Source of the DNA: Shewanella sp. VB17
Lineage (GTDB): Bacteria > Pseudomonadota > Gammaproteobacteria > Enterobacterales > Shewanellaceae
NCBI RefSeq assembly: GCF_013248905.1
Contig: NZ_JABRVS010000001.1
Location: 992,001 to 1,056,000, forward strand
Length of the DNA: 64,000 nt
Reading direction: 5' to 3'
Below the pieces are notes generated by a model. The model did not search any database, was not told the origin of the DNA, and saw only the letters and a list, made by a program, of their open reading frames with translations. This document shows positions 37,177 to 47,335 of this stretch, piece by piece. The number at the start of each line of letters is the position of its first letter. Within the stretch, counting starts at the first letter, position 1. The translations under genes were made by a program, and so were the position numbers.

Positions 37177-38073
37177 ATGAAACCCATTTTTGCTCGTGGT
37201 ATTTCTAACCAATTCAGACTGACACTGGCCATTATTTTGTCGGTGTTCCTTCTTGTGGCGAACAGTCGGCTTGATCCTGTACGTAAATCTATCTCATCGG
37301 TGTTAAGCCCTTTGCAATATGTGGCTAATGTTCCCGGTGCGCTGCTAGATTGGTCAGCGGAAAGCTTAGCGACTCGCAATATGTTAGCTCAACAAAACCG
37401 AGAGCTACTTAGACAGCAACTATTGATGAGCGAGCGATTACAAAGATTCGAGCACCTAAGACAAGAAAATGACCGCCTGCGATCTTTACTGGGTTCTCCA
37501 GTGCACCTAGATGCGAAGAAGATCGTTGCTGAAGTGATGGAAGTGGCTAGCGATCCCTATCATCAATATGTGGTGTTAAACCATGGTTCGAGAAGCGGTG
37601 TCTTTGTTGGTCAACCTGTTGTTGATGCACAAGGTGTTGTTGGTCAGGTTGTGCAGGTGAGCGAGCTAAGTTGTCGCGTATTGCTCATATCCGATGTGAC
37701 GCATGCTATCCCAGTGAGGATAACGCGTAATGACGTTAGAGTCGTGGCTAATGGCACGGGGGTACTTGACGAATTGGAATTACGTTACGTGTCTAAAAGC
37801 ACTGATATCCGTGTTGGTGATTTACTTGTTTCATCTGGTTTAGGTAAGCGTTTCCCTGAAGGATATCCAGTGGCGCGAGTTATGAGCTTGATAAAAGATG
37901 ATGGTCAAAGTTATGCCAACGTGATTGCTCAACCTTTAGCGGCATTAGACAGAATTCGTTATTTATTGCTGATTTGGCCTGATAAGCCTGCGCCGAACAC
38001 TTTGGTGGATAAGATTGATGCCGACTTACCTACCACTAAAAAAACAGAGTTAAGCCCTGAGGTAAGCCAATGA
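37177..38073 (+). CDS. mreC: Rod shape-determining protein MreC
   Basis: MreC is a bitopic inner-membrane protein that connects MreB to the wall synthases. The 298-residue product has one membrane segment at about residues 14-31, a coiled-coil at about 62-110 (LRQQLLMSERLQRFEHLRQE and on), and a beta-rich periplasmic domain with VLNHGSRSGVFVGQPVV and LLVSSGLGKRFPEGYPVA. It overlaps mreD by four bases. Confidence 0.96.
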   Translation: MKPIFARGISNQFRLTLAIILSVFLLVANSRLDPVRKSISSVLSPLQYVANVPGALLDWSAESLATRNMLAQQNRELLRQQLLMSERLQRFEHLRQENDRLRSLLGSPVHLDAKKIVAEVMEVASDPYHQYVVLNHGSRSGVFVGQPVVDAQGVVGQVVQVSELSCRVLLISDVTHAIPVRITRNDVRVVANGTGVLDELELRYVSKSTDIRVGDLLVSSGLGKRFPEGYPVARVMSLIKDDGQSYANVIAQPLAALDRIRYLLLIWPDKPAPNTLVDKIDADLPTTKKTELSPEVSQ

Positions 38074-38558
38074 GTATGCATGTTGCTAATGGTCGTTGGG
38101 TTGTTTGGTTAAGTTTTTTAGTCGCAATGTTATTTCAAATCATGCCTTTACCAGATATTGTCGAAGATTGGCGTCCTGATTGGCTCCTGCTTGTGATTAT
38201 CTATTGGGCGATGGCATTGCCACACAGATACAATATTCTATCGGCTTGGATCTTAGGCGTCATGCTGGATATTATGTTGGGTGCTCATTTGGGGATCAGA
38301 GCGCTATCAATGTCGTTAATTATCTATGTTGTCGTGCTGCATTTTCAACGATTACGAAACTTTCCCATGTGGCAGCAGTCACTAATGATAGCGAGTTTGA
38401 TCTGTTTACATCATTTAGTGATTTTTTGGGTTCAATTTATCGTAGGCACAGCTAAATTTGACGTAAGTCTGTTTTTACCTGCGATTTCCAGCTTGATTAT
38501 CTGGCCTTGGGTGTTTTGGATTTTACGCCGTATACGGCGTTTATATAAGGTAAGATGA
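38070..38558 (+). CDS. mreD: Rod shape-determining protein MreD
   Basis: MreD is a small polytopic inner-membrane partner of MreC. The 162-residue product has five or six membrane segments and the family pattern DWRPDWLLLVIIYW near residue 34, followed by LGVMLDIMLG. It overlaps mreC by four bases and maf by four bases, so all three genes are coupled. Confidence 0.95.
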   Translation: MSMHVANGRWVVWLSFLVAMLFQIMPLPDIVEDWRPDWLLLVIIYWAMALPHRYNILSAWILGVMLDIMLGAHLGIRALSMSLIIYVVVLHFQRLRNFPMWQQSLMIASLICLHHLVIFWVQFIVGTAKFDVSLFLPAISSLIIWPWVFWILRRIRRLYKVR

Positions 38559-39172
38559 TGCAATCAAGTCAATTAATACTGGCCTCGGCTTCTCCGCGTA
38601 GAAAAGAGTTACTGGCTCAGTTGGGGTTCTCACAACCCGGTTTTAGCTTCCTCACTTTACCTGCAGATATTGATGAAACGCATCAGTTAGCCGAGTCTCC
38701 TCAGGCTTTTGTTGTGCGTCTCGCAGTTGAAAAAGCACAGGCCGGATTATCATTATTCAATGCCGATGTTTATATTAATAATAAACCTTCGCACACCGTG
38801 GTTTTAGGCTCAGATACTATTGTCGTGTTAGGTGCTAAAATTTTAGGTAAGCCCAAAAATGAAGCTGATGCTCTGAATATATTATCTGAATTATCAGGTC
38901 ATATGCATTCGGTCATCACAGCGGTTGCATTAATTGATAGTGAGCGAATATTAACCCGTCTAGTTGAAACTAAAGTGCAGTTTTGCCGCTTATCCCAAGC
39001 CGATATTTTAGCTTACATTGCTACGGGTGAGCCAATGGATAAAGCAGGGGCCTACGGTATACAAGCATTAGGTGGTAGCTTTGTTGAGCGTATTGAGGGG
39101 AGCTATTCCGCTGTTGTCGGTTTACCTATGGTTGAAACTCGCCAATTACTGCGTGAAATGAAGATTTTATAA
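38555..39172 (+). CDS. maf: Maf-family nucleotide pyrophosphatase (YhdE type)
   Basis: Maf proteins hydrolyse non-canonical or dTTP/UTP-type nucleoside triphosphates to monophosphates. The 205-residue product has LASASPRRKELL at the N-terminus, LGSDTIVVL with the catalytic Asp, and the closing block GEPMDKAGAYGIQ. Gene order mreD-maf-rng matches the YhdE subfamily. Two consecutive ATG codons begin the gene; the first overlaps the mreD stop. Confidence 0.95.
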   Translation: MMQSSQLILASASPRRKELLAQLGFSQPGFSFLTLPADIDETHQLAESPQAFVVRLAVEKAQAGLSLFNADVYINNKPSHTVVLGSDTIVVLGAKILGKPKNEADALNILSELSGHMHSVITAVALIDSERILTRLVETKVQFCRLSQADILAYIATGEPMDKAGAYGIQALGGSFVERIEGSYSAVVGLPMVETRQLLREMKIL

Positions 39173-39273
39173 TATTAAGTCGAGTCTGACTCATTTGGGC
39201 TGTATTGTTGATGTTTACCACCAAACTGTGGTTAGTGCTTAGCCCCTAAAAGAATAATAGCGAGTGAATAGTT

Positions 39274-40776
39274 ATGAGTCGCACCGTCAGAAATAGAGTG
39301 CAGCCAAAAATTGGTTCTGAATTATTGATCAATGTTACGCCTACTGAGGCCAGAGTTGCATTAATAGAGCATGGTGTGTTGCAAGAAGTCCATATTGAAC
39401 GACGGATGAAGCGTGGTTTAGTGGGCAATATTTATAAAGGTAAAGTCAGTCGAGTGTTACCGGGTATGCAAGCAGCATTTGTTGATATTGGATTAGATAA
39501 AGCGGCTTTTTTACATGCATCCGATATCGTGCCTCACACCGAATGTGTCGCCGAAGGTGAGAAAGGTCATTTTATTGTACGTGCTATTAGTGAGTTGGTC
39601 CGTCAGGGTCAAGACATTATGGTGCAAGTGGTCAAGGACCCATTGGGGACTAAAGGTGCGCGTTTAACCACGGATATTACACTTCCCTCTCGTTATCTGG
39701 TGTTTATGCCTGGTTCAAGTCATGTTGGTGTTTCTCAACGGATTGAATCTGAAAAAGTGCGATCTCGACTCAAAAAACTAACGGAACCTTTTGTTGACGA
39801 AGACGGTGGCTTTATTATTCGCACTGCAGCAGAAAGTGCTGGTGAGCAAGAGCTTGTTCAAGATGCGGCTTTTTTACGCCGAGTTTGGTCTAAGGTGACA
39901 GAGAGACGAAAACGCAGAGGGGTGTCGTTACTGTATCAAGATTTAGCCCTTCCAGTTCGTATTGTACGTGATTTTGTGGGCACAGAGTTAGATCAAATTC
40001 AGGTTGATTCGAGTCATACTTACGATGAACTGCAAGTTTTCGCTGATGAATTCATGCCTGAAATAGCCGATAAAATTGAACATTATAATGGGCCTGTGCC
40101 TATTTTTGATCTGTATGATGTTGAGAATGAAATCCAGCGTTCATTAGGCCGTAAGGTTGAGCTTAAATCAGGTGGGTACCTTATCATCGATCAGACTGAA
40201 GCCATGACAACCGTTGATATTAATACGGGCGCTTTTGTTGGACATCGAAATTTAGAAGAGACGATATTTAATACCAATCTAGAGGCTACCCATGCCATTG
40301 CCCGTCAGCTTCGCTTGCGTAATCTTGGGGGGATTATCATTATCGATTTTATCGATATGCTTAAATCTGAGCATCAAAAACGTGTGCTTGCAAGTTTAGA
40401 ATTTGCCTTATCCCATGATACCGTTAAAACTAATATCAGTGGCTTTTCTGGTTTAGGTTTAGTTGAAATGACCCGTAAACGTACTCGAGAAAGCTTAGAG
40501 CATGTGTTGTGTGGTGAATGTCCTATTTGTGTTGGTACAGGCAGTTTAAAAACGGTTGAAACAGTTTCCTATGAAATATTTAGAGAAATTATAAGGTTAG
40601 ACCGTAGTTATGATGCTGATGAATTTATTGTGTATTGCTCACCTTCGGTATTTAATAGCTTAACGGGCGAAGAGAGCCATCTCATTGCAGAGTTGGGTGT
40701 TTATATTGGTAAGCGTGTTCGTTTTCAAAATGAAGTCATGTACGCACAGAACAAGTTTGATGTGGTAATAATGTAG
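39274..40776 (+). CDS. rng: Ribonuclease G
   Basis: RNase G is a 5'-end-sensing endoribonuclease that matures 16S rRNA 5' ends and decays some mRNAs. The 500-residue product (E. coli 489) has an S1-type domain with GNIYKGKVSRVLPGMQAAFVD at about 48-68 (one residue over a short motif, here given by GKVSRVLPG), the catalytic aspartates in TTVDINTG and IIIDFIDM, and the zinc-link pair CPIC. It lacks the long C-terminal degradosome scaffold of RNase E. It overlaps yhdP by one base. Confidence 0.97.
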   Translation: MSRTVRNRVQPKIGSELLINVTPTEARVALIEHGVLQEVHIERRMKRGLVGNIYKGKVSRVLPGMQAAFVDIGLDKAAFLHASDIVPHTECVAEGEKGHFIVRAISELVRQGQDIMVQVVKDPLGTKGARLTTDITLPSRYLVFMPGSSHVGVSQRIESEKVRSRLKKLTEPFVDEDGGFIIRTAAESAGEQELVQDAAFLRRVWSKVTERRKRRGVSLLYQDLALPVRIVRDFVGTELDQIQVDSSHTYDELQVFADEFMPEIADKIEHYNGPVPIFDLYDVENEIQRSLGRKVELKSGGYLIIDQTEAMTTVDINTGAFVGHRNLEETIFNTNLEATHAIARQLRLRNLGGIIIIDFIDMLKSEHQKRVLASLEFALSHDTVKTNISGFSGLGLVEMTRKRTRESLEHVLCGECPICVGTGSLKTVETVSYEIFREIIRLDRSYDADEFIVYCSPSVFNSLTGEESHLIAELGVYIGKRVRFQNEVMYAQNKFDVVIM

Positions 40777-43700
40777 TGTTCTTTAAATGCCATCCCCGTA
40801 AGTTAAGTCGCCTCTGTTGGCAAATATTAGCGAGTGTACTGATGCTTTTTGCATTAGTCATTAGCCTGTTTAGAGCGCTGTTACCTCAGCTTGACCAAAT
40901 TAGAGCAGAGCTGATTAACTACATAGAGTTTGAATATCAGGTGCAAGTCGATGTGGGTGAACTTACCGCAAAATGGCAGGCATTAGGCCCTGAATTGACC
41001 ATTCGACGCTTGACCATTCCCTCCCAAGAGCACTTACCTTTTACTTTATTGATTGACAATGTGCATGTGAAACTCGACTTCTGGCAGAGCATCATTAGCG
41101 TGAGCCCACAGATAACAAGGGTTATTTTTGATGGTGTTCAAGTGGCTCTTGATATCGATAAAGTTAACAATAGCGCTTTGACTCACTCTCAAGATATGAC
41201 CAAGCAGGTTGCTGACACTGATTGGATCTATCGACTCTTGCTTGAACAGTTGACACATTTTTCAATCCATGACGCCAGCTTGCAACTCTTGAGTGTGACA
41301 CATGAGTACAGGCCGATTTATGTAAAAGACCTAACATGGATGAACAGTAAATTAAGGCATCAAGGTCATGGAAAGCTCTATCTTGATGAAGCTGCTTCAG
41401 AAGTTGAACTATTAAGTTTACAGTTGGATATTGTAGGCAGTGGCTATAAACCGGACAGTTTACAAGGGCAGGTATATCTTGCTGCCCGCTCATTGGACTT
41501 AGGTAAGTGGGCTTCAAGACAGACCAGCCCTTACGATAGCACCAGAAAGCTAGCGCTGGAGGGAGTGATAAACCTCGAAGCTTGGTTCGATATTGCACAG
41601 CGAAACATGACTTCTGCTCATATTGAATTTGAACCTAGCTGGTTAGAATGGCAACTTAATGAGCAAGAGCAGCATTTTGAGGTCGAAGGTGGCCGTATGC
41701 TTTGGGTTGCTACGGATAAGGGCTGGCGCTTAAAGAGCCAAGACCTTGCTTTTCAAACCAACCAAAAAGCCTGGCCTAAGCTTGAGTTAACCGCTGAAAA
41801 AAACCATCAAGTGTTGACCACGACACTCAATCGCCTTGACACCAGTACACTGTTACCGCTCCTTCCTCTTATCCCAACTGTTGATTTAGGTGGACTTAAA
41901 AAGTGGCAGTTACTTGAACCTAAAGGCTATGTTAACGAAGTTACGTTTTCTGTTGATGATAACGGGCCTCAACTTGCTTTCGGCATAGAACAGCTTAGTT
42001 GGCAACATAAAGCGCAAGTTCCGGGTGTATCACCATTTGATATGAGTGTTGCCTGGCAAAAAAATAGTGTTTATTTATCATTACCTAAACAGAAGTATGT
42101 GTTGGATTTCGGCTCAGCATTTAAGCAGTCCTTAGCACTTGATGGTGAGGCATTTAACGCACAATATGATCTAACATCACAGGCGTTAGCTTTACCTTCG
42201 ATCGAGTTAAATAATCCAGATATTGCCATTGAGGCTTCAATGCGCCTAAATTTGCTTGATACTGCCCACTTAGCGCTGTTAGCAGATGTGAAATTTCATG
42301 ATGTTTCCAAAGCCGTTAATTACTTCCCTCTCAATGGCATGAGTCAAGAGCTGGTCGAATATCTTGAAACAGGATTAGTGGCTGGAAAAATTCAAGATGC
42401 CAAAGTGTTATACAATGGCGCATTAAGTGGTTATCCCTACCAAGATCATTCGGGGATTTTTCAGACTGAATTTACTTTAGAAGAGGCTGAATTTGAGTTT
42501 CAGCCTGATTGGCCTTCGGTAACATCATTAAATTTATCGGCAGTATTTGAAAATGACCGTATGGATCTTTTGATTAATAAGGGTCAGTTGTTAGATGTGG
42601 TGGTTGATGGGGCGAATATCGTTATTCCTCAATTAGGTGAGCGTTCCCTATTACAGATAAACGCAGATCTGCTCACTCAAGGTGAAGCTGCGACGCAGGT
42701 ACTTAATCGCTCTCCTCTGGCAGATCAAGTTGGTTCGACATTGAATATGGTGCAAATCCAGGGACAAGTTAGTGCTAAGTTGGATTTAGATATTCCACTT
42801 TATGAAGGAGAGAAAGAGCGGATCCATGGCTTAGTTAATTTTGATAAGACGCCTGTGTATATAGCGGAGCCTGGACTTGCACTTGAAGAGGTCACAGGAC
42901 AAGTCGAATTTCTCGATGATGTAGTGACAGGTAAAGGAATTGAGGCGATTCTTTTCGAACAAGCGGTTTCTTTAACGTTTGATACCAAAAGTTTAGGTGA
43001 TGATTATGGTTTAGATCTGCAACTTAGCGGAGCGTGGGCATTGGAAAACCTTCCTGATTATCTTGATAATCCACTTAAAGGTTTCTATTCCGGAGAGCTA
43101 AGCTGGGAGGGGGATATGAGCATGATTTTTGAGCCTACAGGTTATCAAATCCAAGCTAAAGTCAGCAGTGACCTTCTTGGTGTTAATCTCGCTTTACCGG
43201 ATCATTTTGCAAAAAAAGAAGACCTACCTCGCCAGCTTACAGCTGAATTTACGGGGAATAATAAGCAGTCCTCTTTAGGGATAACATTAGGTGAGGATAT
43301 TGATTTCTTAGCAGGATTTGATGAAGCGTCTGGAAATAAATTAGCATATTTCGATCTCATGCTTGGCCGCTTATTCACCTCAGATGATCATATTAATAAA
43401 GATAAGGGTCGCCTTCAGTTATCTATTGATAACACTAAATTTACCCCTTGGTTAGCGATTATTAATCAATTTACTCAGTCTGAGCAGCCTGAAATAAGTG
43501 AGATTGCTCAGGAGGAAAATGAGCGTAACCATTTTTTCCCTCCCCTTATCAGTATTGATGGTGAGATAGCTCATTTAGATTTAATGGGGCAACCTTTAAC
43601 CCACCTCAATATTAGCGCTAAGCCTATTGACAGTGTTTGGCGTTTTGAAGCTGAATCGGATGAATTTGATGGTCGTGTTGACTTTTATCCTGATTGGTCG

Positions 43701-44843
43701 ACTCAGGGGCTAAAACTGGTGGCGTCTAAACTTCACCTTTCCCCTGTTATTAAGAAACCGGAAAATGCCGTATTTAAGTCAAACACTGTGCTGAAAAACT
43801 TGCCCCCCTTAGCCATAGATGTTGATGAGTTTAGCTTGTATGGTAAGCCGTTAGGTCATTTAGTATTACAAGGCACACCACAAGATGATAATTATCACAT
43901 CCAAACCGTTTCTTTGACGACTCCATCGGTGACATTTGTTGGTAATGGTACGTGGAATAATAGCGGCAATGAAAATGTAACTGAATTTAATGTGAAACTC
44001 GATGCGGCTAAGTTTGACGACCTATCTGCCATTCTTGGTATGGATCCTGGGTTAAAAGATGCCCCCTTAGCCATTAATGGTAAGGTTTCATGGCAAGGGG
44101 GCCCTTATGCATTTTCTTTAGGCTCCTTAAATGGATTAATTGATTTTAAATTAGGTAAAGGACATCTTTCAGAGGTCAGTGATAAAGGAGCGAGATTATT
44201 TTCACTATTTAGTCTTGATTCCTTGTTGAGAAAACTGTCCTTGGATTTTTCGGATGTGTTTGGTAAAGGCCTCTATTTCGATACTTTTACTGGCACGTTG
44301 GATATTGATCATGGCGTGATAAAAACCCACAATACAGAGATGGATGCCGTTGCAGGTAACATGAAAGTGCGTGGGTATACCGACTTAATGACTGAAAGTT
44401 TACATTACGATATTCGTTTTGTACCTCAATTGGCCTCCAGTGTTCCGACCGTGGTATTACTCACCACTGGTGGTTGGACTTTTGGGCTAGGCGCCTTTGC
44501 GTTAACTAAGGTACTTGAGCCTGTGATAGAGGTGATCACTGAGCTTAGGTTCCGGTTAACAGGCACAATGTCAGCGCCTAAACTTGAGGAGTTAGCGCGT
44601 AAGAGTAAGGAGATCGTTATCCCTGAATCTGTGCTAGCAAAGGTCAATAAAGAGCCTGTTGATATGACAGACAAAAAATCACAAAATAGCGACGACAAAC
44701 TAGAATTAGACAGCATTGAACAATCATCACCGAATTCAGGTGTCGAATTGCCCAAGTCAAATGTCGAAGAAATCCCTGTTTTTAAGGACAATATCAAAAA
44801 GGAAGTTAAAGATGCAGATCAGTCTATTACAATGCCAAAGTAG
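40776..44843 (+). CDS. yhdP: AsmA-like inter-membrane lipid transport protein YhdP
   Basis: YhdP is a very long inner-membrane-anchored periplasmic protein that bridges the envelope and helps move phospholipids to the outer membrane. The 1355-residue product begins at a GTG overlapping the rng stop, has one N-terminal membrane segment at about residues 13-33, and then repeated beta-strand-rich groove repeats. The C-terminal region contains LFSLFSLDSLLRKLSLDFSD and GFGAFAL-like patterns of the AsmA_2/DUF3971 family. The last about 60 residues are charged and low-complexity. Its end overlaps the nitrilase gene by 32 bases. Confidence 0.92.
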   Translation: MFFKCHPRKLSRLCWQILASVLMLFALVISLFRALLPQLDQIRAELINYIEFEYQVQVDVGELTAKWQALGPELTIRRLTIPSQEHLPFTLLIDNVHVKLDFWQSIISVSPQITRVIFDGVQVALDIDKVNNSALTHSQDMTKQVADTDWIYRLLLEQLTHFSIHDASLQLLSVTHEYRPIYVKDLTWMNSKLRHQGHGKLYLDEAASEVELLSLQLDIVGSGYKPDSLQGQVYLAARSLDLGKWASRQTSPYDSTRKLALEGVINLEAWFDIAQRNMTSAHIEFEPSWLEWQLNEQEQHFEVEGGRMLWVATDKGWRLKSQDLAFQTNQKAWPKLELTAEKNHQVLTTTLNRLDTSTLLPLLPLIPTVDLGGLKKWQLLEPKGYVNEVTFSVDDNGPQLAFGIEQLSWQHKAQVPGVSPFDMSVAWQKNSVYLSLPKQKYVLDFGSAFKQSLALDGEAFNAQYDLTSQALALPSIELNNPDIAIEASMRLNLLDTAHLALLADVKFHDVSKAVNYFPLNGMSQELVEYLETGLVAGKIQDAKVLYNGALSGYPYQDHSGIFQTEFTLEEAEFEFQPDWPSVTSLNLSAVFENDRMDLLINKGQLLDVVVDGANIVIPQLGERSLLQINADLLTQGEAATQVLNRSPLADQVGSTLNMVQIQGQVSAKLDLDIPLYEGEKERIHGLVNFDKTPVYIAEPGLALEEVTGQVEFLDDVVTGKGIEAILFEQAVSLTFDTKSLGDDYGLDLQLSGAWALENLPDYLDNPLKGFYSGELSWEGDMSMIFEPTGYQIQAKVSSDLLGVNLALPDHFAKKEDLPRQLTAEFTGNNKQSSLGITLGEDIDFLAGFDEASGNKLAYFDLMLGRLFTSDDHINKDKGRLQLSIDNTKFTPWLAIINQFTQSEQPEISEIAQEENERNHFFPPLISIDGEIAHLDLMGQPLTHLNISAKPIDSVWRFEAESDEFDGRVDFYPDWSTQGLKLVASKLHLSPVIKKPENAVFKSNTVLKNLPPLAIDVDEFSLYGKPLGHLVLQGTPQDDNYHIQTVSLTTPSVTFVGNGTWNNSGNENVTEFNVKLDAAKFDDLSAILGMDPGLKDAPLAINGKVSWQGGPYAFSLGSLNGLIDFKLGKGHLSEVSDKGARLFSLFSLDSLLRKLSLDFSDVFGKGLYFDTFTGTLDIDHGVIKTHNTEMDAVAGNMKVRGYTDLMTESLHYDIRFVPQLASSVPTVVLLTTGGWTFGLGAFALTKVLEPVIEVITELRFRLTGTMSAPKLEELARKSKEIVIPESVLAKVNKEPVDMTDKKSQNSDDKLELDSIEQSSPNSGVELPKSNVEEIPVFKDNIKKEVKDADQSITMPK

Positions 44844-45666
44844 TCACGATGTATCGGCAAATCTTGCATACATAGATGCGCAGCTTACTCTTCTTCCTCG
44901 CAATTCTGGCGAGCCACAGTTAATTGTGTTACCCGAATGTTGTTTGCTTTTTGGTGGTCATGAGAGTCAACAGCTGGAATATGCTGGCGATCCTATTTTA
45001 GGGACAAGGCCACTAGAAAAAGCCATGTCTGAGCTTGCTGCTAAATATGACATCTATCTTGTCGCTGGAACGATACCTGTTCGCTCAGAAGATGGTCGTG
45101 TCTATAGTAGAACCTACTTATTTGATAATAAAGGTGATATTTTAGGCGAATATGATAAATTACATTTATTTGATGTGGATGTTGCCGATGGTACCAAGCG
45201 ATATAGAGAGAGCGATACTTTCTGTCCTGGCGAAAGGATCAGTGTCATAGATACCCCTTTCGGTAAATTAGGGTTAGCTGTTTGTTATGACATTCGTTTT
45301 CCTGATCTTTTTAGAGCAATGAGGTTAGCCGGTGCCGAACTCATTGCCTTGCCCGCTGCTTTTACTAAGGTGACAGGTGCAGCGCATTGGCAACCACTTA
45401 TCCAAGCAAGAGCCATTGAAACTCAATGTTTTATTTTAGCTGCCGCTCAGTGGGGCAAACACAATCAAGGTAGCCGCGAGACCTGGGGACAGAGTATGAT
45501 TGTCGATCCTTGGGGAAGCATTACAGCGCAAAAAATGGATGGGTGTGGTTGGGTGCAAGCTAAGCTAGATAAGACGGAACAGCAAAAAATTCGTCAAGAG
45601 ATACCGGTATCGACACATAACCGATTTTCAACGCCAAGCCTACAACACAAAGACGTGAAGGGGTAA
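44812..45666 (+). CDS. Nitrilase-superfamily amidase (Nit1-like)
   Basis: Nit-type enzymes hydrolyse omega-amides such as deaminated glutathione. The start is the ATG at 44812, which has AGGAAG upstream and gives the normal MQISLLQCQS beginning; a longer reading frame upstream lies inside yhdP. The catalytic triad is visible: Glu42 in LPECC, Lys116 in EYDKLHLFD and Cys158 in VCYDIRFPDLFR. The 284-residue length fits the Nit1 branch. It sits between yhdP and tldD, as in many gammaproteobacteria, and the metabolite specificity is inferred. Confidence 0.92.
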   Translation: MQISLLQCQSSHDVSANLAYIDAQLTLLPRNSGEPQLIVLPECCLLFGGHESQQLEYAGDPILGTRPLEKAMSELAAKYDIYLVAGTIPVRSEDGRVYSRTYLFDNKGDILGEYDKLHLFDVDVADGTKRYRESDTFCPGERISVIDTPFGKLGLAVCYDIRFPDLFRAMRLAGAELIALPAAFTKVTGAAHWQPLIQARAIETQCFILAAAQWGKHNQGSRETWGQSMIVDPWGSITAQKMDGCGWVQAKLDKTEQQKIRQEIPVSTHNRFSTPSLQHKDVKG

Positions 45667-45712
45667 CCCCTTGCATCTTATAAAAAACTAAGTCAAAAGA
45701 GAGAAATCATTA

Positions 45713-47161
45713 ATGCCATTGTTAACTCAAGTTGAACAGAGCCTATTGCAAGATGGACAGTCACTGAGTGATCTACAGGGTTACCTGAATATTATTCACC
45801 AGCACAATGTCGACTTTTCCGATCTTTACTTTCAAGGCAGTCGTCATGAGTCTTGGGTGTTAGAAGATGGGATAGTTAAAGAGGGCAGTTTTCATATCGA
45901 GCGAGGGGTTGGCGTTAGAGCTATCACGGGTGAAAAAACCGGATTTGCTTATGCTGATGAAATCACTCCATCTGCACTTATGGCCTCTGCTGAGGCTGCT
46001 CGCAGTATTGCCTCATCAGGTGGAAGTAGTAGTGTGCAGGCGTGGAAACGCCAAGATGTTCACGCGCTTTATCAAAGTTCAGATCCTATTGCAGCGATGG
46101 AAGAAGTAAAGAAAATTGCTCTGCTGAAAGAGGCTGATGCGTATATTCGGAGTCTTGATAGCCGTATTATTCAGGTTGTTGTGAGTATTTCGGGTGTGCA
46201 TGAAGAAATTTTAGTCGCGGCAAGTGATGGCACATTAGCGGCAGATATACGTCCTTTAGTACGGTTTAATTGCAGTGTTATTTTAGAAGAAAAGGACCAA
46301 CGTGAACGTGGTTCAAGCGGCGGTGGCGGGCGTCATGGCTATGATATTTTGATGGCAACCGATGACACTGGCTTACCAGTGTGTTTCTCATTTGCTCGTG
46401 AGGCGGTGCGCCAAGCGTCAGTTAACTTAAGTGCAATCGATGCCCCTGCAGGATTGATGCCTGTGGTACTGGGTGCTGGCTGGCCAGGTGTTTTGCTACA
46501 CGAAGCTGTCGGTCATGGATTGGAAGGGGATTTTAATCGCAAGGGCAGCAGTGCATTTAGTGGCCTAGTGGGCCAACAGGTCGCGTCTAAATTAGTCAGT
46601 GTCGTTGATGATGGCAACATGCCAAACCGCCGTGGTTCATTAAGTATCGATGATGAGGGCGTTATCACGCAGAAGACAGTACTTATCCAAGATGGAATCT
46701 TAAAAGGTTATATGCAAGATAAACTCAATGCTCGCTTAATGGGTGAGCAATCAACGGGTAATGGCCGTCGAGAATCTTATGCACACTTGCCTATGCCGCG
46801 CATGACGAATACCTATATGGAAGCGGGTGAATCAGATCCAGCTGAAATCATTAAATCAGTTAAAAATGGCATATATGCGCCTAACTTTGGTGGCGGCCAA
46901 GTTGATATTACGTCAGGTAAGTTTGTTTTTTCAGCTTCTGAAGCTTATTTGATTGAGAACGGTGAAGTCACGAAAGCGATTAAGGGGGCAACACTAATTG
47001 GTAATGGCCCTGAAGCGATGAAACAAATTTCAATGGTGGGTAACGATCTCGCCCTTGATAAAGGCGTAGGCGTTTGCGGTAAAGATGGCCAGAGTGTGCC
47101 TGTTGGGGTCGGTCAGCCGACGCTTAAGGTCGATAATTTAACCGTCGGTGGGACAGCGTAA
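45713..47161 (+). CDS. tldD: Metalloprotease TldD
   Basis: TldD with PmbA (TldE) forms a cytosolic protease that matures microcins and degrades unfolded peptides. The 482-residue product has the zinc motif HEAVGH at residues 263-268 and family blocks GVGVRAITGEKTGFAYAD, NTYMEAGESDP and FGGGQVDITSGKFVF. It begins 46 bases after the nitrilase gene and closes this conserved cluster. No pmbA is present in the window. Confidence 0.97.
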   Translation: MPLLTQVEQSLLQDGQSLSDLQGYLNIIHQHNVDFSDLYFQGSRHESWVLEDGIVKEGSFHIERGVGVRAITGEKTGFAYADEITPSALMASAEAARSIASSGGSSSVQAWKRQDVHALYQSSDPIAAMEEVKKIALLKEADAYIRSLDSRIIQVVVSISGVHEEILVAASDGTLAADIRPLVRFNCSVILEEKDQRERGSSGGGGRHGYDILMATDDTGLPVCFSFAREAVRQASVNLSAIDAPAGLMPVVLGAGWPGVLLHEAVGHGLEGDFNRKGSSAFSGLVGQQVASKLVSVVDDGNMPNRRGSLSIDDEGVITQKTVLIQDGILKGYMQDKLNARLMGEQSTGNGRRESYAHLPMPRMTNTYMEAGESDPAEIIKSVKNGIYAPNFGGGQVDITSGKFVFSASEAYLIENGEVTKAIKGATLIGNGPEAMKQISMVGNDLALDKGVGVCGKDGQSVPVGVGQPTLKVDNLTVGGTA

Positions 47162-47233
47162 AACGACTATTGCACCCATGAAGTAAAGTCTCTAGCTGCT
47201 AATACAATAGAATGTTATCATCGCCTGCTAAAT

Positions 47234-47249
47234 TAGAGTATCTACTCTA
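47234..47249. promoter_or_regulatory. Perfect palindrome upstream of the efflux operon
   Basis: TAGAGTA (47234-47240) and TACTCTA (47243-47249) are exact reverse complements with a two-base spacer. It lies about 90 bases before the TolC-like gene and has the shape of a TetR or similar dimer operator (inference). No regulator gene is adjacent. Confidence 0.6.
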
Positions 47250-47282
47250 CATTCTATTGATGCAATTGACTTCTTTTATTTA

Positions 47283-47310
47283 AAGTTGGCTCGCCGTGGT
47301 GAGCCAACTT
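47283..47310. terminator. Stem-loop between tldD and the efflux operon
   Basis: AAGTTGGCTC (47283-47292) pairs exactly with GAGCCAACTT (47301-47310) around an eight-base loop. No T tract follows on the plus strand. It could end tldD transcripts or structure the leader of the efflux mRNA. Confidence 0.55.
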
Positions 47311-47335
47311 GATATACATGGGCTTTGAGGTATAG

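Noticed and set aside
44716..44811. A longer start for the nitrilase gene.
   Set aside because: The added residues come from within yhdP and are low-complexity; the ATG at 44812 has a good ribosome site and the family N-terminus.
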